From Candidatus Helarchaeota archaeon (GTDB lineage Archaea; Asgardarchaeota; Lokiarchaeia; Helarchaeales; HEL-GB-A), in NCBI GenBank assembly GCA_013375405.1, contig JABXJU010000003.1:1-49152 (forward strand): a stretch of DNA of 49,152 bases, given 5' to 3'. Below the pieces are notes generated by a model that saw only the letters and a program-made list of their open reading frames with translations, had not been told where the DNA came from and searched no databases. Position 1 is the stretch's first letter. Every line of letters begins with the position of its first letter. Below, piece by piece: positions 1 to 8,188 of this stretch. The translations under genes and the position numbers were made by a program.

Positions 1-128
1 GCGTATTCTTCAAGAATGCTTTCGTACATATAACTTAGCATATTCATTGATTCCTTTGTTTCTCTCCAATAATATATACGTTTTCCAAGTCCGCCTAACA
101 TCTTTTTAAAACGTGACAATTCACTCAT
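1..128 (-). CDS. Partial hypothetical protein (N-terminal 42 residues, cut by window edge)
   Basis: An open minus-strand frame begins with ATG at 128 and runs without a stop to the window edge. A Shine-Dalgarno-like GAGGGT lies about 8 bases upstream of the ATG. The visible protein starts MSELSRFKKMLGG and is basic and probably helical. It lies 15 bases downstream of the stop of the 144-743 gene on the same strand, so the two are probably co-transcribed. Too little is visible to name a family. Confidence 0.6.
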   Translation of the reverse strand, partial: MSELSRFKKMLGGLGKRIYYWRETKESMNMLSYMYESILEEY

Positions 129-143
129 AAAAGACCCTCTTTT

Positions 144-743
144 TCAATCAATCACACTCAGAAGATATACGCAAGTATCCCCGTCATATCTAGCCGATTT
201 TAGTGCTTCAATTTGAACAAGTCTAGGGTTCATATTTTGGTTGTACAAAGATTTAAGGTTGTAAAGATTTTCGTACAAACCTGCATTTGGGGTGCAATAA
301 GGAATATCAATATCCTCGAAAGGTTCTATTTCAGAACAAAAAAAACAATCCTTAACTACAAGTGTCATACTTCTTAATATCTTATTCTCTAGGACCTTAT
401 TTTTAAATATTAATTTGGAATGCAAGTGTTTTTTTGCAGCTTCTGTAAAAATTTTATTGAAATTTTGTGGTTTTTTAAGTAAATCTGGAAAAGTTGCATA
501 TAGAAATTTGGTTTCTCGCAATCCCAAGCTTTTTAATCGTCGGATAGCTTCATCACGGTCAAATCGTTTGACTAGATCTATATAAATTTGAGGATAGGCA
601 TTAAGTGCAATTGGTTTGATGATGTTCATTTTAGAAAAATGTTGAGCAGATTTAGCACCTATTGCTCTTGGCTTATAACTTATAATATAGTCTAAATCAT
701 TTGAGACCGATTTCTCTAAAGCTTCTTTTATTTCTATTTCCAT
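144..743 (-). CDS. V4R-like small-molecule/metal-binding domain protein (tentative)
   Basis: A 199-residue soluble protein starting at ATG 743. I see no membrane segment. The C-terminal third has spaced cysteines (CFFC near residue 135, Cys-Thr-Pro near 151) and ends with an ARYDGDTCVYLLS stretch. That ending resembles the closing strand of V4R (4-vinyl reductase/XylR-N-like) domains, where a Gly-Asp...Cys motif is typical. The family call rests on this terminal resemblance only; the N-terminal half is unrecognised. It probably forms an operon with the partial gene downstream, and its upstream region is shared with the divergent roadblock gene at 944. V4R domains generally bind hydrophobic ligands or metal, but no ligand can be inferred here. 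Confidence 0.4.
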   Translation of the reverse strand: MEIEIKEALEKSVSNDLDYIISYKPRAIGAKSAQHFSKMNIIKPIALNAYPQIYIDLVKRFDRDEAIRRLKSLGLRETKFLYATFPDLLKKPQNFNKIFTEAAKKHLHSKLIFKNKVLENKILRSMTLVVKDCFFCSEIEPFEDIDIPYCTPNAGLYENLYNLKSLYNQNMNPRLVQIEALKSARYDGDTCVYLLSVID

Positions 744-943
744 TCTTATTGCATCCCTCTTTATTAATTCAAATTAAAGCCCTATAGTGTATGATTTTAT
801 ATTATTTGTAATTTTATTTTTTTTTTTTCTATTCTATCTTAAAATATATGACGAAATAGAAAGAAAAAAGTAACTGTTAAAATTTAAAAATTATAAAAGG
901 CTTAATTAATCAAAATAGAATAAATTTTACTTGAGTAGATAGA

Positions 944-1597
944 TTGGAAACAGAAAAAGACTATTTTTACAAAATTGCTAAAGAAATTTCCACCATTTTT
1001 GGGAAGATCTTTGCAGCTAGACCATATATTGCAATAGTAGATGCAGCAGGGACGATTCATTACATAGATAAGCATCTTGCAGATCAGCACTCAGAGTTTA
1101 TTCAAAATTTTGTCAAAGATAATTTTAATCTATTGAAAGTTGGGGAGTATAGCCTTCCCATGGGGGGTATTAATCTTGCTTTTTTTAAAATATCATCGAA
1201 AGCAGTAATAACAATCTTCACAGCAAAAGGATTTACGGGGCAGCTACTTGCTTTTAAGACTCGAATGTATGAATGGTCTGATAAAATAGATGAAAAAATT
1301 GGACCGTTAGTTAGTCCCTCTACCCTGAGCACTGAAGGACCTAAACCAGGTGAAACGATTAAACCTAGTATTGTAAAAAAAGAAAAGCCGTTTAAAAGAA
1401 TCCCCATAATAAAAAGGAAATTAACTGGTAAGGAAAAATTTTCAATAGAGGTAGCAAGTATTTTACAATTTTGCGACGGAAAACATTCCATTGAAGATAT
1501 ACGCAATGAAACCAAATATTCCATAATAACAGTGAAGGAAGTTCTTAAAGAATATCAAAAAAAGGATTGGATTAAATTCAAGAAAATTATACAATAA
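944..1597 (+). CDS. Roadblock/LC7-like domain fused to C-terminal winged-helix-like domain
   Basis: A 217-residue protein with TTG as the apparent start. Residues about 1-110 look like a roadblock/LC7 fold: a strand AIVDAAGTIHYID, then VITIFTAKG and a helix GQLLAFKTRMYEW, as in MglB-type proteins. A Pro/Lys-rich linker (about 115-155) joins a C-terminal module of about 50 residues with a FCDGKHSIEDIRNET helix-turn pattern resembling winged-helix or PqqD-type domains. Roadblock proteins usually dimerise and act as platforms or GAPs for small GTPases. The gene converges on mcrA with 70 bases between stops. No SD is obvious. The fusion is unusual and its partner unknown. Confidence 0.65.
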   Translation: METEKDYFYKIAKEISTIFGKIFAARPYIAIVDAAGTIHYIDKHLADQHSEFIQNFVKDNFNLLKVGEYSLPMGGINLAFFKISSKAVITIFTAKGFTGQLLAFKTRMYEWSDKIDEKIGPLVSPSTLSTEGPKPGETIKPSIVKKEKPFKRIPIIKRKLTGKEKFSIEVASILQFCDGKHSIEDIRNETKYSIITVKEVLKEYQKKDWIKFKKIIQ

Positions 1598-1667
1598 GAA
1601 ATCATCAATGTCCTTCGAAAAGTAGAGAAAGGGCTAGTTTTGAGTTTATATTAAAGGGAAACCGAGA

Positions 1668-3479
1668 TTAATGACTGGGACTAATTAAATCTCGTTCTCC
1701 GGCAGGCATGAATTGGCGTAAAGCTGCTTTTGCGATGGCTAATGATGGTTTTGCGAAATCAAATTTGAGATGCGGGTCTGCAAATGCTGCGTTTACGACA
1801 GGGGAACATGCCCAAGAACTGCCACGTGCCATTGCTGCTGAAACGCAGGTTCCCGTCAAACCTGCGGAATGTCCTGCGGTGTAGGAAGCAAATGGGTAAT
1901 TGGGACCTCGTAATTCGACAAGACCACCTTCTTCCATTCGTAAAGCAGTACTATAAGCGAGCCCCACATGGTCTTGGACCTCTTGTCCTGCCCATCCGGT
2001 CCGTAACCACCCCTCTTTCATCAGTAGTCCAATTGCATAATGCACTCCCTGAAGACCAACGGTGGTCGAACCTGTAAGCATAGCCGCCGTATTCCCAGCC
2101 AAATTACCGACAACGGAGATACGATGCGCTCCGCCCCAGTGGAATTCCATGAGCGAGGGATATTTTTCATAGGTTTCCATCATGATTTGTATAGAAACTT
2201 CGAGTATCCAACGTACAGTATCCCATTTTGGGGGAACTTTTTTCACGCCACGCATATATCTATGCATCAATTCAGAAACGCTATCAACAAAATCGGTTAC
2301 AACCTCACCACAATATCCTCCAGCCGCGACCCCTGTTGAAAATCCTAGGCCACCACTCATGTAAAATCCATACCAAATAAGCTCATCCAATACATTAGCA
2401 ATTGTGCCAATTCCCTCAGCCATTCTATGTAAATATTTACGTCCCTCTTCTAAATCTTCAGAAATAATTTCGATAAATCGCCGGGGAGGAAGATCACGGA
2501 AACATTGGATTATATCACTAATATATCCAAATGGGATTCCGCCGGGTTCATTCTGAGATCTAGCCCGTGAATACCACGTTCGCTCACCCATCTGAATTAA
2601 TTGGGCGGATTTGGCGGCGTAGGCAATGTCAGAGATAATGCTCTCGCCTGTGAGCCGATAAGCAGAAATGAATGCCATTGAGCTTTGCATAGCAGCCCAC
2701 CGATATACAACTCCGCCATCTCCAATCCGAACAGCTATCGTAGGGACTCGAGCTACTAAGAACATAGTATTTCCAATTGCCCGTTTTAAGGCTTCTGCGC
2801 GTTCAGGGTGGTATTGTTTATCAATATCAATAACAAAACGGCGATCAAGCATATCCATAAGTTCATCGCTCCCTGTGATGATCTTACAATATGCATCTGA
2901 AGTGAGCCCCGGATGGATTTCAGCCATGTGCTCTTGTGCTACGGCACCGCCTCCGATTGTATGCTGAGCAGTTTCTAAATATAAATTAACAGTTTCTGGT
3001 GTAATTTCCTTACCAGCACGTACCTGTAAAACGCGATGGGCAATATCTAAATTAAGAATTACCGTCCGCTTAATATCATCTAGCATTTGTTGCAGTGCAG
3101 CATTGTTTACATGATGTAAGTCATCATAATCTACGATGATATTAGTTCCAGAAATAAGATAGGGTTCAAGAGCACGTTGGCCAAGCGGGATTCCAACAGC
3201 CCGATTGTATCCAGGAAGTTTTCGTTCTTTTGCAATTTTTCGTCCCCATTCAGCAAATTCACGTTTTGATCTAAGTTGTCGAAAGCCTCCTCGTTTGTAC
3301 ATACTCACATCAATCCCCGTCATGGGGTCGACTCCAAATATCTTCTTCATAGTTTTAAATATCAACCGATTCTTCTCAGTGGGAAGAAATTTTTTTGCAA
3401 TAGCAGAAAGTTCATAGGAATACTCGCTTTCCTTTGCGACTCGCTTCTTTTCAAAGGCTAAATCCTTTTTTCCACTCAT
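1668..3479 (-). CDS. mcrA: Methyl/alkyl-coenzyme M reductase alpha subunit (divergent McrA)
   Basis: Catalytic alpha subunit of the (alpha-beta-gamma)2 nickel-F430 enzyme that interconverts alkyl-CoM plus CoB-SH with alkane plus heterodisulfide. It has 603 residues from ATG 3479, which has a GGAGAT SD 6 bases upstream (a TTG at 3482 is less likely); methanogen McrA has about 550. Family motifs are clear: GGGAVAQEHMAEIHPG (Q182 = F430 axial Gln147), MAFISAY, RARSQNEPGG, YMSGGLGF, LRGPNYP and the C-terminal AGER. By hand alignment, residues equivalent to modified Arg271 and thioglycine Gly445 are kept (R305, G498), but His257, Gln400 and Cys452 are S291, H452 and V505. Tyr333, Phe443 and Tyr444 become G383, W496 and A497. 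This favours an alkyl-CoM reductase with a remodelled substrate pocket over a methanogenic enzyme. It is last in mcrBGA. Confidence 0.95.
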   Translation of the reverse strand: MSGKKDLAFEKKRVAKESEYSYELSAIAKKFLPTEKNRLIFKTMKKIFGVDPMTGIDVSMYKRGGFRQLRSKREFAEWGRKIAKERKLPGYNRAVGIPLGQRALEPYLISGTNIIVDYDDLHHVNNAALQQMLDDIKRTVILNLDIAHRVLQVRAGKEITPETVNLYLETAQHTIGGGAVAQEHMAEIHPGLTSDAYCKIITGSDELMDMLDRRFVIDIDKQYHPERAEALKRAIGNTMFLVARVPTIAVRIGDGGVVYRWAAMQSSMAFISAYRLTGESIISDIAYAAKSAQLIQMGERTWYSRARSQNEPGGIPFGYISDIIQCFRDLPPRRFIEIISEDLEEGRKYLHRMAEGIGTIANVLDELIWYGFYMSGGLGFSTGVAAGGYCGEVVTDFVDSVSELMHRYMRGVKKVPPKWDTVRWILEVSIQIMMETYEKYPSLMEFHWGGAHRISVVGNLAGNTAAMLTGSTTVGLQGVHYAIGLLMKEGWLRTGWAGQEVQDHVGLAYSTALRMEEGGLVELRGPNYPFASYTAGHSAGLTGTCVSAAMARGSSWACSPVVNAAFADPHLKFDFAKPSLAIAKAALRQFMPAGERDLISPSH

Positions 3480-3500
3480 CAAATAATCTCCATACGATAT

Positions 3501-4295
3501 TTATCGCCCGTTCATTAAATCAGGCTTGAACCCTGCGTTAATTCTGAATTTTGCTATACGTGCAATGACGGATAATATTTCTGTTCGAGATTTATACTGA
3601 CGGGTATCCCAGCGATATGTGATATCCATATCCATTAATTCCTTTTCTGTCAGTGGGCGTCCGACTGGGATAGGCTCATCTAATATGCGAGCATGCATGT
3701 CTTTAATATATATGACTTCTTTTAATTCTTTATCATACGTGTATCGGCGTCTTGCATCGAACATTAAGCCATTTTCATCGAGCCGCAACGCATGTCCATG
3801 CACCGTAAGGCCACGAAGCGCGGTACGAGCGGGATTAAATAATTCTGTTTCGATTAAAATCCGAGTTGCCGCTTCTACATCACGCTCTCGCATTTCGAGA
3901 ATTTCACGTCCCGAATAAATAACAGTATCTACACCACGAAATCTATTGAAATATAGCCGAGCACGGAGCCAGGGGGCAACGACAGGGCGCCAGAAAGAAT
4001 CTACAAATTGAACAAATCGCATTCGGTCTCCAGCCCGTGCGCCTGGGCTCGGTTCAACGAGCAGTTTAATGGGATCATAAGGTTCCATTAACTCGTCAAG
4101 GGGGGGATGTACCGAACTATAGAGAGAACCCGGAGTTCGATGTCCTAGTAGGGTAACGACATCATCATCAGGAATATCACGTAATTTGAGAAGGCGTCGA
4201 TCAGGATCCATAATTTTTCGACGACGTTCGGAAACTGATTCTGCCCCAGGATATATTTGAGGTTCATAATCCACTTTTTTCTTTTCAGGTGACAT
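3501..4295 (-). CDS. mcrG: Methyl/alkyl-coenzyme M reductase gamma subunit
   Basis: Gamma subunit of the Mcr complex, 264 residues against about 250 in methanogens. It is recognised by YPGAESVSERRRK, DDDVVTLLGHRTPG, SVHPPLDELMEP, the SGRE motif (R130, matching the coenzyme-binding gamma-Arg120) and TVHGHALRLDENG (H166/H168; the family has the coenzyme-contacting gamma-His156 here). The gene starts 6 bases after mcrB ends and stops 21 bases before mcrA starts, so the three are one transcription unit. The core motifs look intact, so divergence is concentrated in the alpha subunit. Confidence 0.95.
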   Translation of the reverse strand: MSPEKKKVDYEPQIYPGAESVSERRRKIMDPDRRLLKLRDIPDDDVVTLLGHRTPGSLYSSVHPPLDELMEPYDPIKLLVEPSPGARAGDRMRFVQFVDSFWRPVVAPWLRARLYFNRFRGVDTVIYSGREILEMRERDVEAATRILIETELFNPARTALRGLTVHGHALRLDENGLMFDARRRYTYDKELKEVIYIKDMHARILDEPIPVGRPLTEKELMDMDITYRWDTRQYKSRTEILSVIARIAKFRINAGFKPDLMNGR

Positions 4296-4301
4296 TTTAA
4301 T

Positions 4302-5696
4302 TCACTTTATTTTATTTTTAATTTCAAGTGCAGCCTCAGCAACTTTTTTTATAGGATCTTGAAAAATGGGAAATTCCTCTCTGATTTTGAAATAACCACT
4401 AGAAGTCATCTGTGGGCTGAATATCTGGGTACCCGCATCAAGGCACATGGCGGCGGCTACACAGGGAGTGAAAAAACCAGATGTATGCTTTATTAGTACA
4501 TGATCCATCGGAAACGCACCAGGACCAGCGCCTCCGTAAATGGAATGGGTGTAAAAACAAAAACCCAAACCCGTTCCCATTACACGACCACAGTCAGGGT
4601 CAGGAAGACCGCCAGATTCAAAGCAAAGCAGATCCCCAAAAGCTCCTAACACTGCTGAAACGCATTGGGCGGCACGGCTTGCACCTACATTTATTATAGA
4701 AGCAGCAAGTAACCCAGCACATGTAAAGGCATTCCATAATGAAATATCATCAGAGGTATATAATTGATAGCCAGAGGGTTGCACATCAGGATATTTCTCG
4801 CTTTTAGGACGAATGACTCCGTTCTCTAAAGCCTTTCGCATTAAGGATCGAATGACATCTCCTACTGTTCCAGATTTATTTTCCGCAATTAGATCGAGAA
4901 CAAGATTATTTGCATTAAAGCCTTGATACGCCATTCCGAGTAGATTATAACGTTCATACCATCCAAGTGCATTCCCCATCTCAAATTGAGCGCCTTGTTC
5001 TAAGATTGTTGCTAATGCTACTGCGTCTAACGTTCTTTTATTTGCTAAAGCTACGAGATGGTTAATAACAATAGTTTTATAGCCAGTTCCAATACCTTCT
5101 TGCTGTTGGGGAGGATTAAGAAATCCAGAAACAGGATTTCCCGGTTGAAACGTTACGGTTTGGGGGTATCGTCCATATAAAAGATTTTTTAAGAAAGCAC
5201 ATCCATCGGGGTCAGTTTCGGGTGTAATGTCAAAAAATTCTGAAATAGCTTGACCGACAGCCAAACCAGAGAGCGTATAAACAGGAGCGCGTCCGCTCGC
5301 GCAGTCCATTCGGTGATTGGACATTTTAATCATAAGTTTTTGATCACCTTCAAAAAGACGAACTTGGGTGTCATCTGGGACGCCATTAAATTGGTGCGTC
5401 TTTAGAATATCCGCAACATAGCCAGCAATCTGTTTGGCATTTTTGAGAATTGGCCAATCGCGCCCATGCCAAGGCATTTGAATTTCATCTTGGCGTAAAC
5501 TCGTTGTGTGTCCTGCACGACCCGCTCTTGCCATTGTTTCAAGTTTTTTTAAATCAATAAAGGCTGTCGATTTAACAAATGTGAGAAATTTCCGGATAAA
5601 AGGGTTTACAAGAGGCGAAATGGCTTCTAATGGGATATCTTCTGCAATGCATTCTCCGGTGTCAGAGTAAAGATCAATTTTATCTTTAAACCGCAT
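4302..5696 (-). CDS. mcrB: Methyl/alkyl-coenzyme M reductase beta subunit
   Basis: Beta subunit of Mcr, 464 residues (about 440 in methanogens), first gene of the operon. The family signature is GFCFYTHSIYGGAGPG followed by TPCVAAAMCLDAGTQ and FSPQMTS. Y387 matches the beta-Tyr367 that contacts substrate with coenzyme M, and F381/Y382 match beta-Phe361/Phe362, so one aromatic has gained a hydroxyl. The start is ATG 5696 with AGGG a few bases upstream. The promoter lies in the 103-base divergent spacer shared with the glucuronokinase gene. No mcrC or mcrD lies between mcrB and mcrG, unlike the classical mcrBDCGA operon. Confidence 0.95.
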   Translation of the reverse strand: MRFKDKIDLYSDTGECIAEDIPLEAISPLVNPFIRKFLTFVKSTAFIDLKKLETMARAGRAGHTTSLRQDEIQMPWHGRDWPILKNAKQIAGYVADILKTHQFNGVPDDTQVRLFEGDQKLMIKMSNHRMDCASGRAPVYTLSGLAVGQAISEFFDITPETDPDGCAFLKNLLYGRYPQTVTFQPGNPVSGFLNPPQQQEGIGTGYKTIVINHLVALANKRTLDAVALATILEQGAQFEMGNALGWYERYNLLGMAYQGFNANNLVLDLIAENKSGTVGDVIRSLMRKALENGVIRPKSEKYPDVQPSGYQLYTSDDISLWNAFTCAGLLAASIINVGASRAAQCVSAVLGAFGDLLCFESGGLPDPDCGRVMGTGLGFCFYTHSIYGGAGPGAFPMDHVLIKHTSGFFTPCVAAAMCLDAGTQIFSPQMTSSGYFKIREEFPIFQDPIKKVAEAALEIKNKIK

Positions 5697-5713
5697 TTTT
5701 TTAACCCTGTAAG

Positions 5714-5750
5714 TTATATAAACGTATGAAGTGTTTAAAGTATATAAATT
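5714..5750. promoter_or_regulatory. Divergent promoter region between mcrB and glucuronokinase gene
   Basis: Two TATA-like elements lie in the short divergent spacer. TATATAAATT at 5741-5750 reads TATA-like on both strands: it is about 50 bases before the TTG at 5800 on the plus strand and about 45 bases before the mcrB ATG on the minus strand. A second element, TTTATATAA on the minus strand at about 5714-5722, is only about 20 bases from the mcrB ATG and would give a leaderless transcript. Which element is used cannot be told from sequence. Confidence 0.45.
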
Positions 5751-5799
5751 AATTCTAGAAGGAGAAATTGAGAGAAATAAATAAATAGAGAAGATCTGA

Positions 5800-6801
5800 T
5801 TGGTTGAAGATAAGTTAATTAGAATTCAAACGCCTGCACGTGCTGGGGTTCTTGGAAATCCATCTGATGGGTTTTACGGGAAAACATTAGCCATACCAGT
5901 CAGGAATTTCCACGCGGAAGTTAGTTTAATCGAATGGGATAGAATAGAGATAATGCCAGGTCCCAGTGATAATGTTAATTTCAATTCCTTAGATGACATG
6001 ATTAAAGATATAAAAATAAATGGATATTACGGTGGCTTTAGATTAATCAAGGCAGCGGTAAAGCAATTCTATGATTACGTTGAACTCAAGGGAATTTCAC
6101 TTCCTGCTAAAAATTTTAAAATTCGTTACACTTCAAACATACCTCGCCAAGTAGGTCTGGCAGGGTCAAGTGCAATCATTACTTCAACAATAAAAGGATT
6201 ATCTGAATTTTATAAAGTGCCTATTGAAAAGCCAATTATGGCTAATTACGTACTATGGTCTGAAACTAAGGAACTTGGGATATCCGCAGGGCTTCAGGAT
6301 CGCGTCGTACAAGTTTATAGTGAACCTATTTACATGGATTTTGATGAAAAATTCATGAAAGATCGCAATTTTGGGATGTACGAGCCAACAAATCCTAATA
6401 TGTTACCTCCACTGTTTCTAGCATATCAAATTAACCTGACTCACAAAGATATCGCACATAATGATGTTAGAGATCGGTGGGAAAGGGGTGATCCTTTAAT
6501 AAGAAGGACCATGGCACAAATTGGAGAAAATGCAGAGAATGGTTACGAAGCACTCAAGAATGGTGACTTAGGGAAATTTGATCAGTGCATTAATAAAAAT
6601 TTTGATCTCCGGGCAAGTATTTACCCGATATCTGAAAAAAACATGAAGATGATCAAACTCGCTAGGACAATAGGTGCTACATCAAAATTTCCAGGATCGG
6701 GCGGGGCTATAATTGGCACTTATAAGAATGAGTCAATGTTTGGTGAGATTAAAAAAGAATTTATAAAAATTGAATGCAAGGTCGTGAAGATTCAGGTATA
6801 A
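5800..6801 (+). CDS. Glucuronokinase-like GHMP kinase (plant type)
   Basis: GHMP-family sugar kinase of 333 residues, closest in my recollection to plant glucuronokinase, which phosphorylates glucuronate at C1. Shared stretches include ARAGVLGNPSDGFYGKT at the N-terminus, GYYGGFRLIKA, the GHMP ATP-binding loop NIPRQVGLAGSSAI (about 119-132), ELGISAGLQDRVVQVY, and the C-terminal GATSKFPGSGGAIIGTY loop. The start is TTG 5800, with GAGAAG about 7 bases upstream. It is divergent from mcrB. A role in activating a hexuronate for nucleotide-sugar synthesis would suit the surface-sugar genes further along, but they are distant and this is inference. The protein looks full length. Confidence 0.85.
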   Translation: MVEDKLIRIQTPARAGVLGNPSDGFYGKTLAIPVRNFHAEVSLIEWDRIEIMPGPSDNVNFNSLDDMIKDIKINGYYGGFRLIKAAVKQFYDYVELKGISLPAKNFKIRYTSNIPRQVGLAGSSAIITSTIKGLSEFYKVPIEKPIMANYVLWSETKELGISAGLQDRVVQVYSEPIYMDFDEKFMKDRNFGMYEPTNPNMLPPLFLAYQINLTHKDIAHNDVRDRWERGDPLIRRTMAQIGENAENGYEALKNGDLGKFDQCINKNFDLRASIYPISEKNMKMIKLARTIGATSKFPGSGGAIIGTYKNESMFGEIKKEFIKIECKVVKIQV

Positions 6802-6882
6802 TTAATAATTTTACTTATCGTTTAGTATTTTTCCAGTATTTCTCACGTAATTAATTTATAAAGAGAAAGCTGATTGGTGTTT

Positions 6883-8070
6883 TTAATATTCTCCTTTCAC
6901 AACTAACTCATAGCCTTTCCCGATCCGTCTTCCTGTCTTGGGTTCTTTCCAACCAGAAACTGGCAAGGACCTGGCAGCGCGGAGCGCTGTATTCTTTATT
7001 AAAAAAGAAATACCCGGCTCAACAGATAAAAACCATTTCTCCGCATCGTTATCTAATATAAGTGAGATATCCGGGGACTTTCCTGCCGTTGGGAGAAAAG
7101 CACCATTAGAATAGCCAAAATAATGTGTCCCTAAGTTATAATCTTTACTACTTAGGGTTGATTGAGGGGCTACTCTGGTAGGAGCAACAGCAGGAGCAGC
7201 AGCAGGAGCTGATGTTGCTGAAATTAAGTCGGATTCCAATTTCTCCATCTTTTGAGATTGATCCCGGTTTATTTGGATGAGTTTATCTAATTCTCTATTT
7301 ACATTATCCAATTCACTTTTTAATCGCTGATTCTCTGATTGAAAGGTTGCAATTTGTTGATTAAGGGTGTTCAATTGATCTGGTGGGGTGGTTTGGGCTT
7401 GGATCTGAGACTCGAGATTTTGATATTTCTGCATCAAATTGGTTTCAACGCGTTCAAAATTCTTTATTTGATTATTTAAATCCTGAATTTGGTTTCTAAG
7501 ATTTGTATTTTCTTCTTGTAATTGTTGGATTCCTGAACTTGCCTCTGCAGGACTTCCCTCTTGTGATTTTGCCGCTTGAAGCTCGGCTTTTACTTTATCA
7601 GCTTCTAATTGCGTTATAATTTCTTGATATTCTGCTAATTGTTGTTCTATATCCGCGGAACTGCTCGTTTTATCCTTTATTTCTTGGAGTTCTGCTTGTA
7701 GATCACGTTTATCTGCTTCTAACTGCTTCATCATTTCTTGAAAAACACCTATTTGTTCAGCTTGTTCGGAGGAATAACCTTTCTCTTTATCTTTGTGTGC
7801 TTGAATTTCTGTCTGTAATTCACGCTTCTCGGTCTCTAATTGCTTAATCATTTCTTGAAAGACGCCTATCTGCTCATTTAATGCTTGTATTTGCGCATCA
7901 GAAGAGGGAGAGGACGCTTTTGCGCTCAATTCTTCATGTTCAGCTTTGAGTTGCAGAATTAAATTATCTTTTTCAGCCATCTCAGCCTTTAACTTATCCA
8001 CTTTTACTTGGGTCTGCTCTTCAAGTTCTATTAACCGTTTATTTATCATTTCCCATTGATCATCCAACAT
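6883..8070 (-). CDS. Coiled-coil protein with internal 39-residue repeats and small C-terminal domain
   Basis: A 395-residue protein with no membrane segment or signal peptide. Residues 1-285 are almost entirely heptad-rich coiled coil (Gln, Glu, Lys, Leu) with three related blocks: EQIGVFQEMIKQLE from residue 66, EQIGVFQEMMKQLE from 105, and LAEYQEIITQLE from 145. An Ala/Pro-rich linker (about 285-305, APAAAPAVAPTR) leads to a globular-looking end of about 85 residues rich in Gly, Trp and Tyr (YFGYSNGAFLP, GWKEPKTGRRIGKGYEL). The function is unknown; it could be a structural, scaffold or filament-forming protein. The start is ATG 8070. It lies downstream of the acyltransferase gene with a gap of about 120 bases. 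Confidence 0.75.
   Translation of the reverse strand: MLDDQWEMINKRLIELEEQTQVKVDKLKAEMAEKDNLILQLKAEHEELSAKASSPSSDAQIQALNEQIGVFQEMIKQLETEKRELQTEIQAHKDKEKGYSSEQAEQIGVFQEMMKQLEADKRDLQAELQEIKDKTSSSADIEQQLAEYQEIITQLEADKVKAELQAAKSQEGSPAEASSGIQQLQEENTNLRNQIQDLNNQIKNFERVETNLMQKYQNLESQIQAQTTPPDQLNTLNQQIATFQSENQRLKSELDNVNRELDKLIQINRDQSQKMEKLESDLISATSAPAAAPAVAPTRVAPQSTLSSKDYNLGTHYFGYSNGAFLPTAGKSPDISLILDNDAEKWFLSVEPGISFLIKNTALRAARSLPVSGWKEPKTGRRIGKGYELVVKGEY
7560..7875 (-). repeat. Three in-gene repeats of the coiled-coil protein (period about 39 codons)
   Basis: The coding sequence for residues 66-79, 105-118 and 145-156 is repeated, for example the minus-strand coding of FQEMxKQLE. The first two copies are near-identical at the protein level over 14 residues (EQIGVFQEM[IM]KQLE); the third is degenerate. 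Tandem expansion within a coiled coil is the likely origin. Confidence 0.7.
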
Positions 8071-8188
8071 TAAACACCTTCATTGAATACAGGAAATTAT
8101 TATTAATTATTAAGGCTATTCCTATAAAATAATTTTTTTATTTTTTATTAATTTGAGATTTGTTATGATTATAAATCGGGTTTTTTTT

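Noticed and set aside
2668..2967. Plus-strand frame of about 100 codons inside mcrA
   Set aside because: Antisense shadow of a strongly conserved gene; no start signal or recognisable domain.
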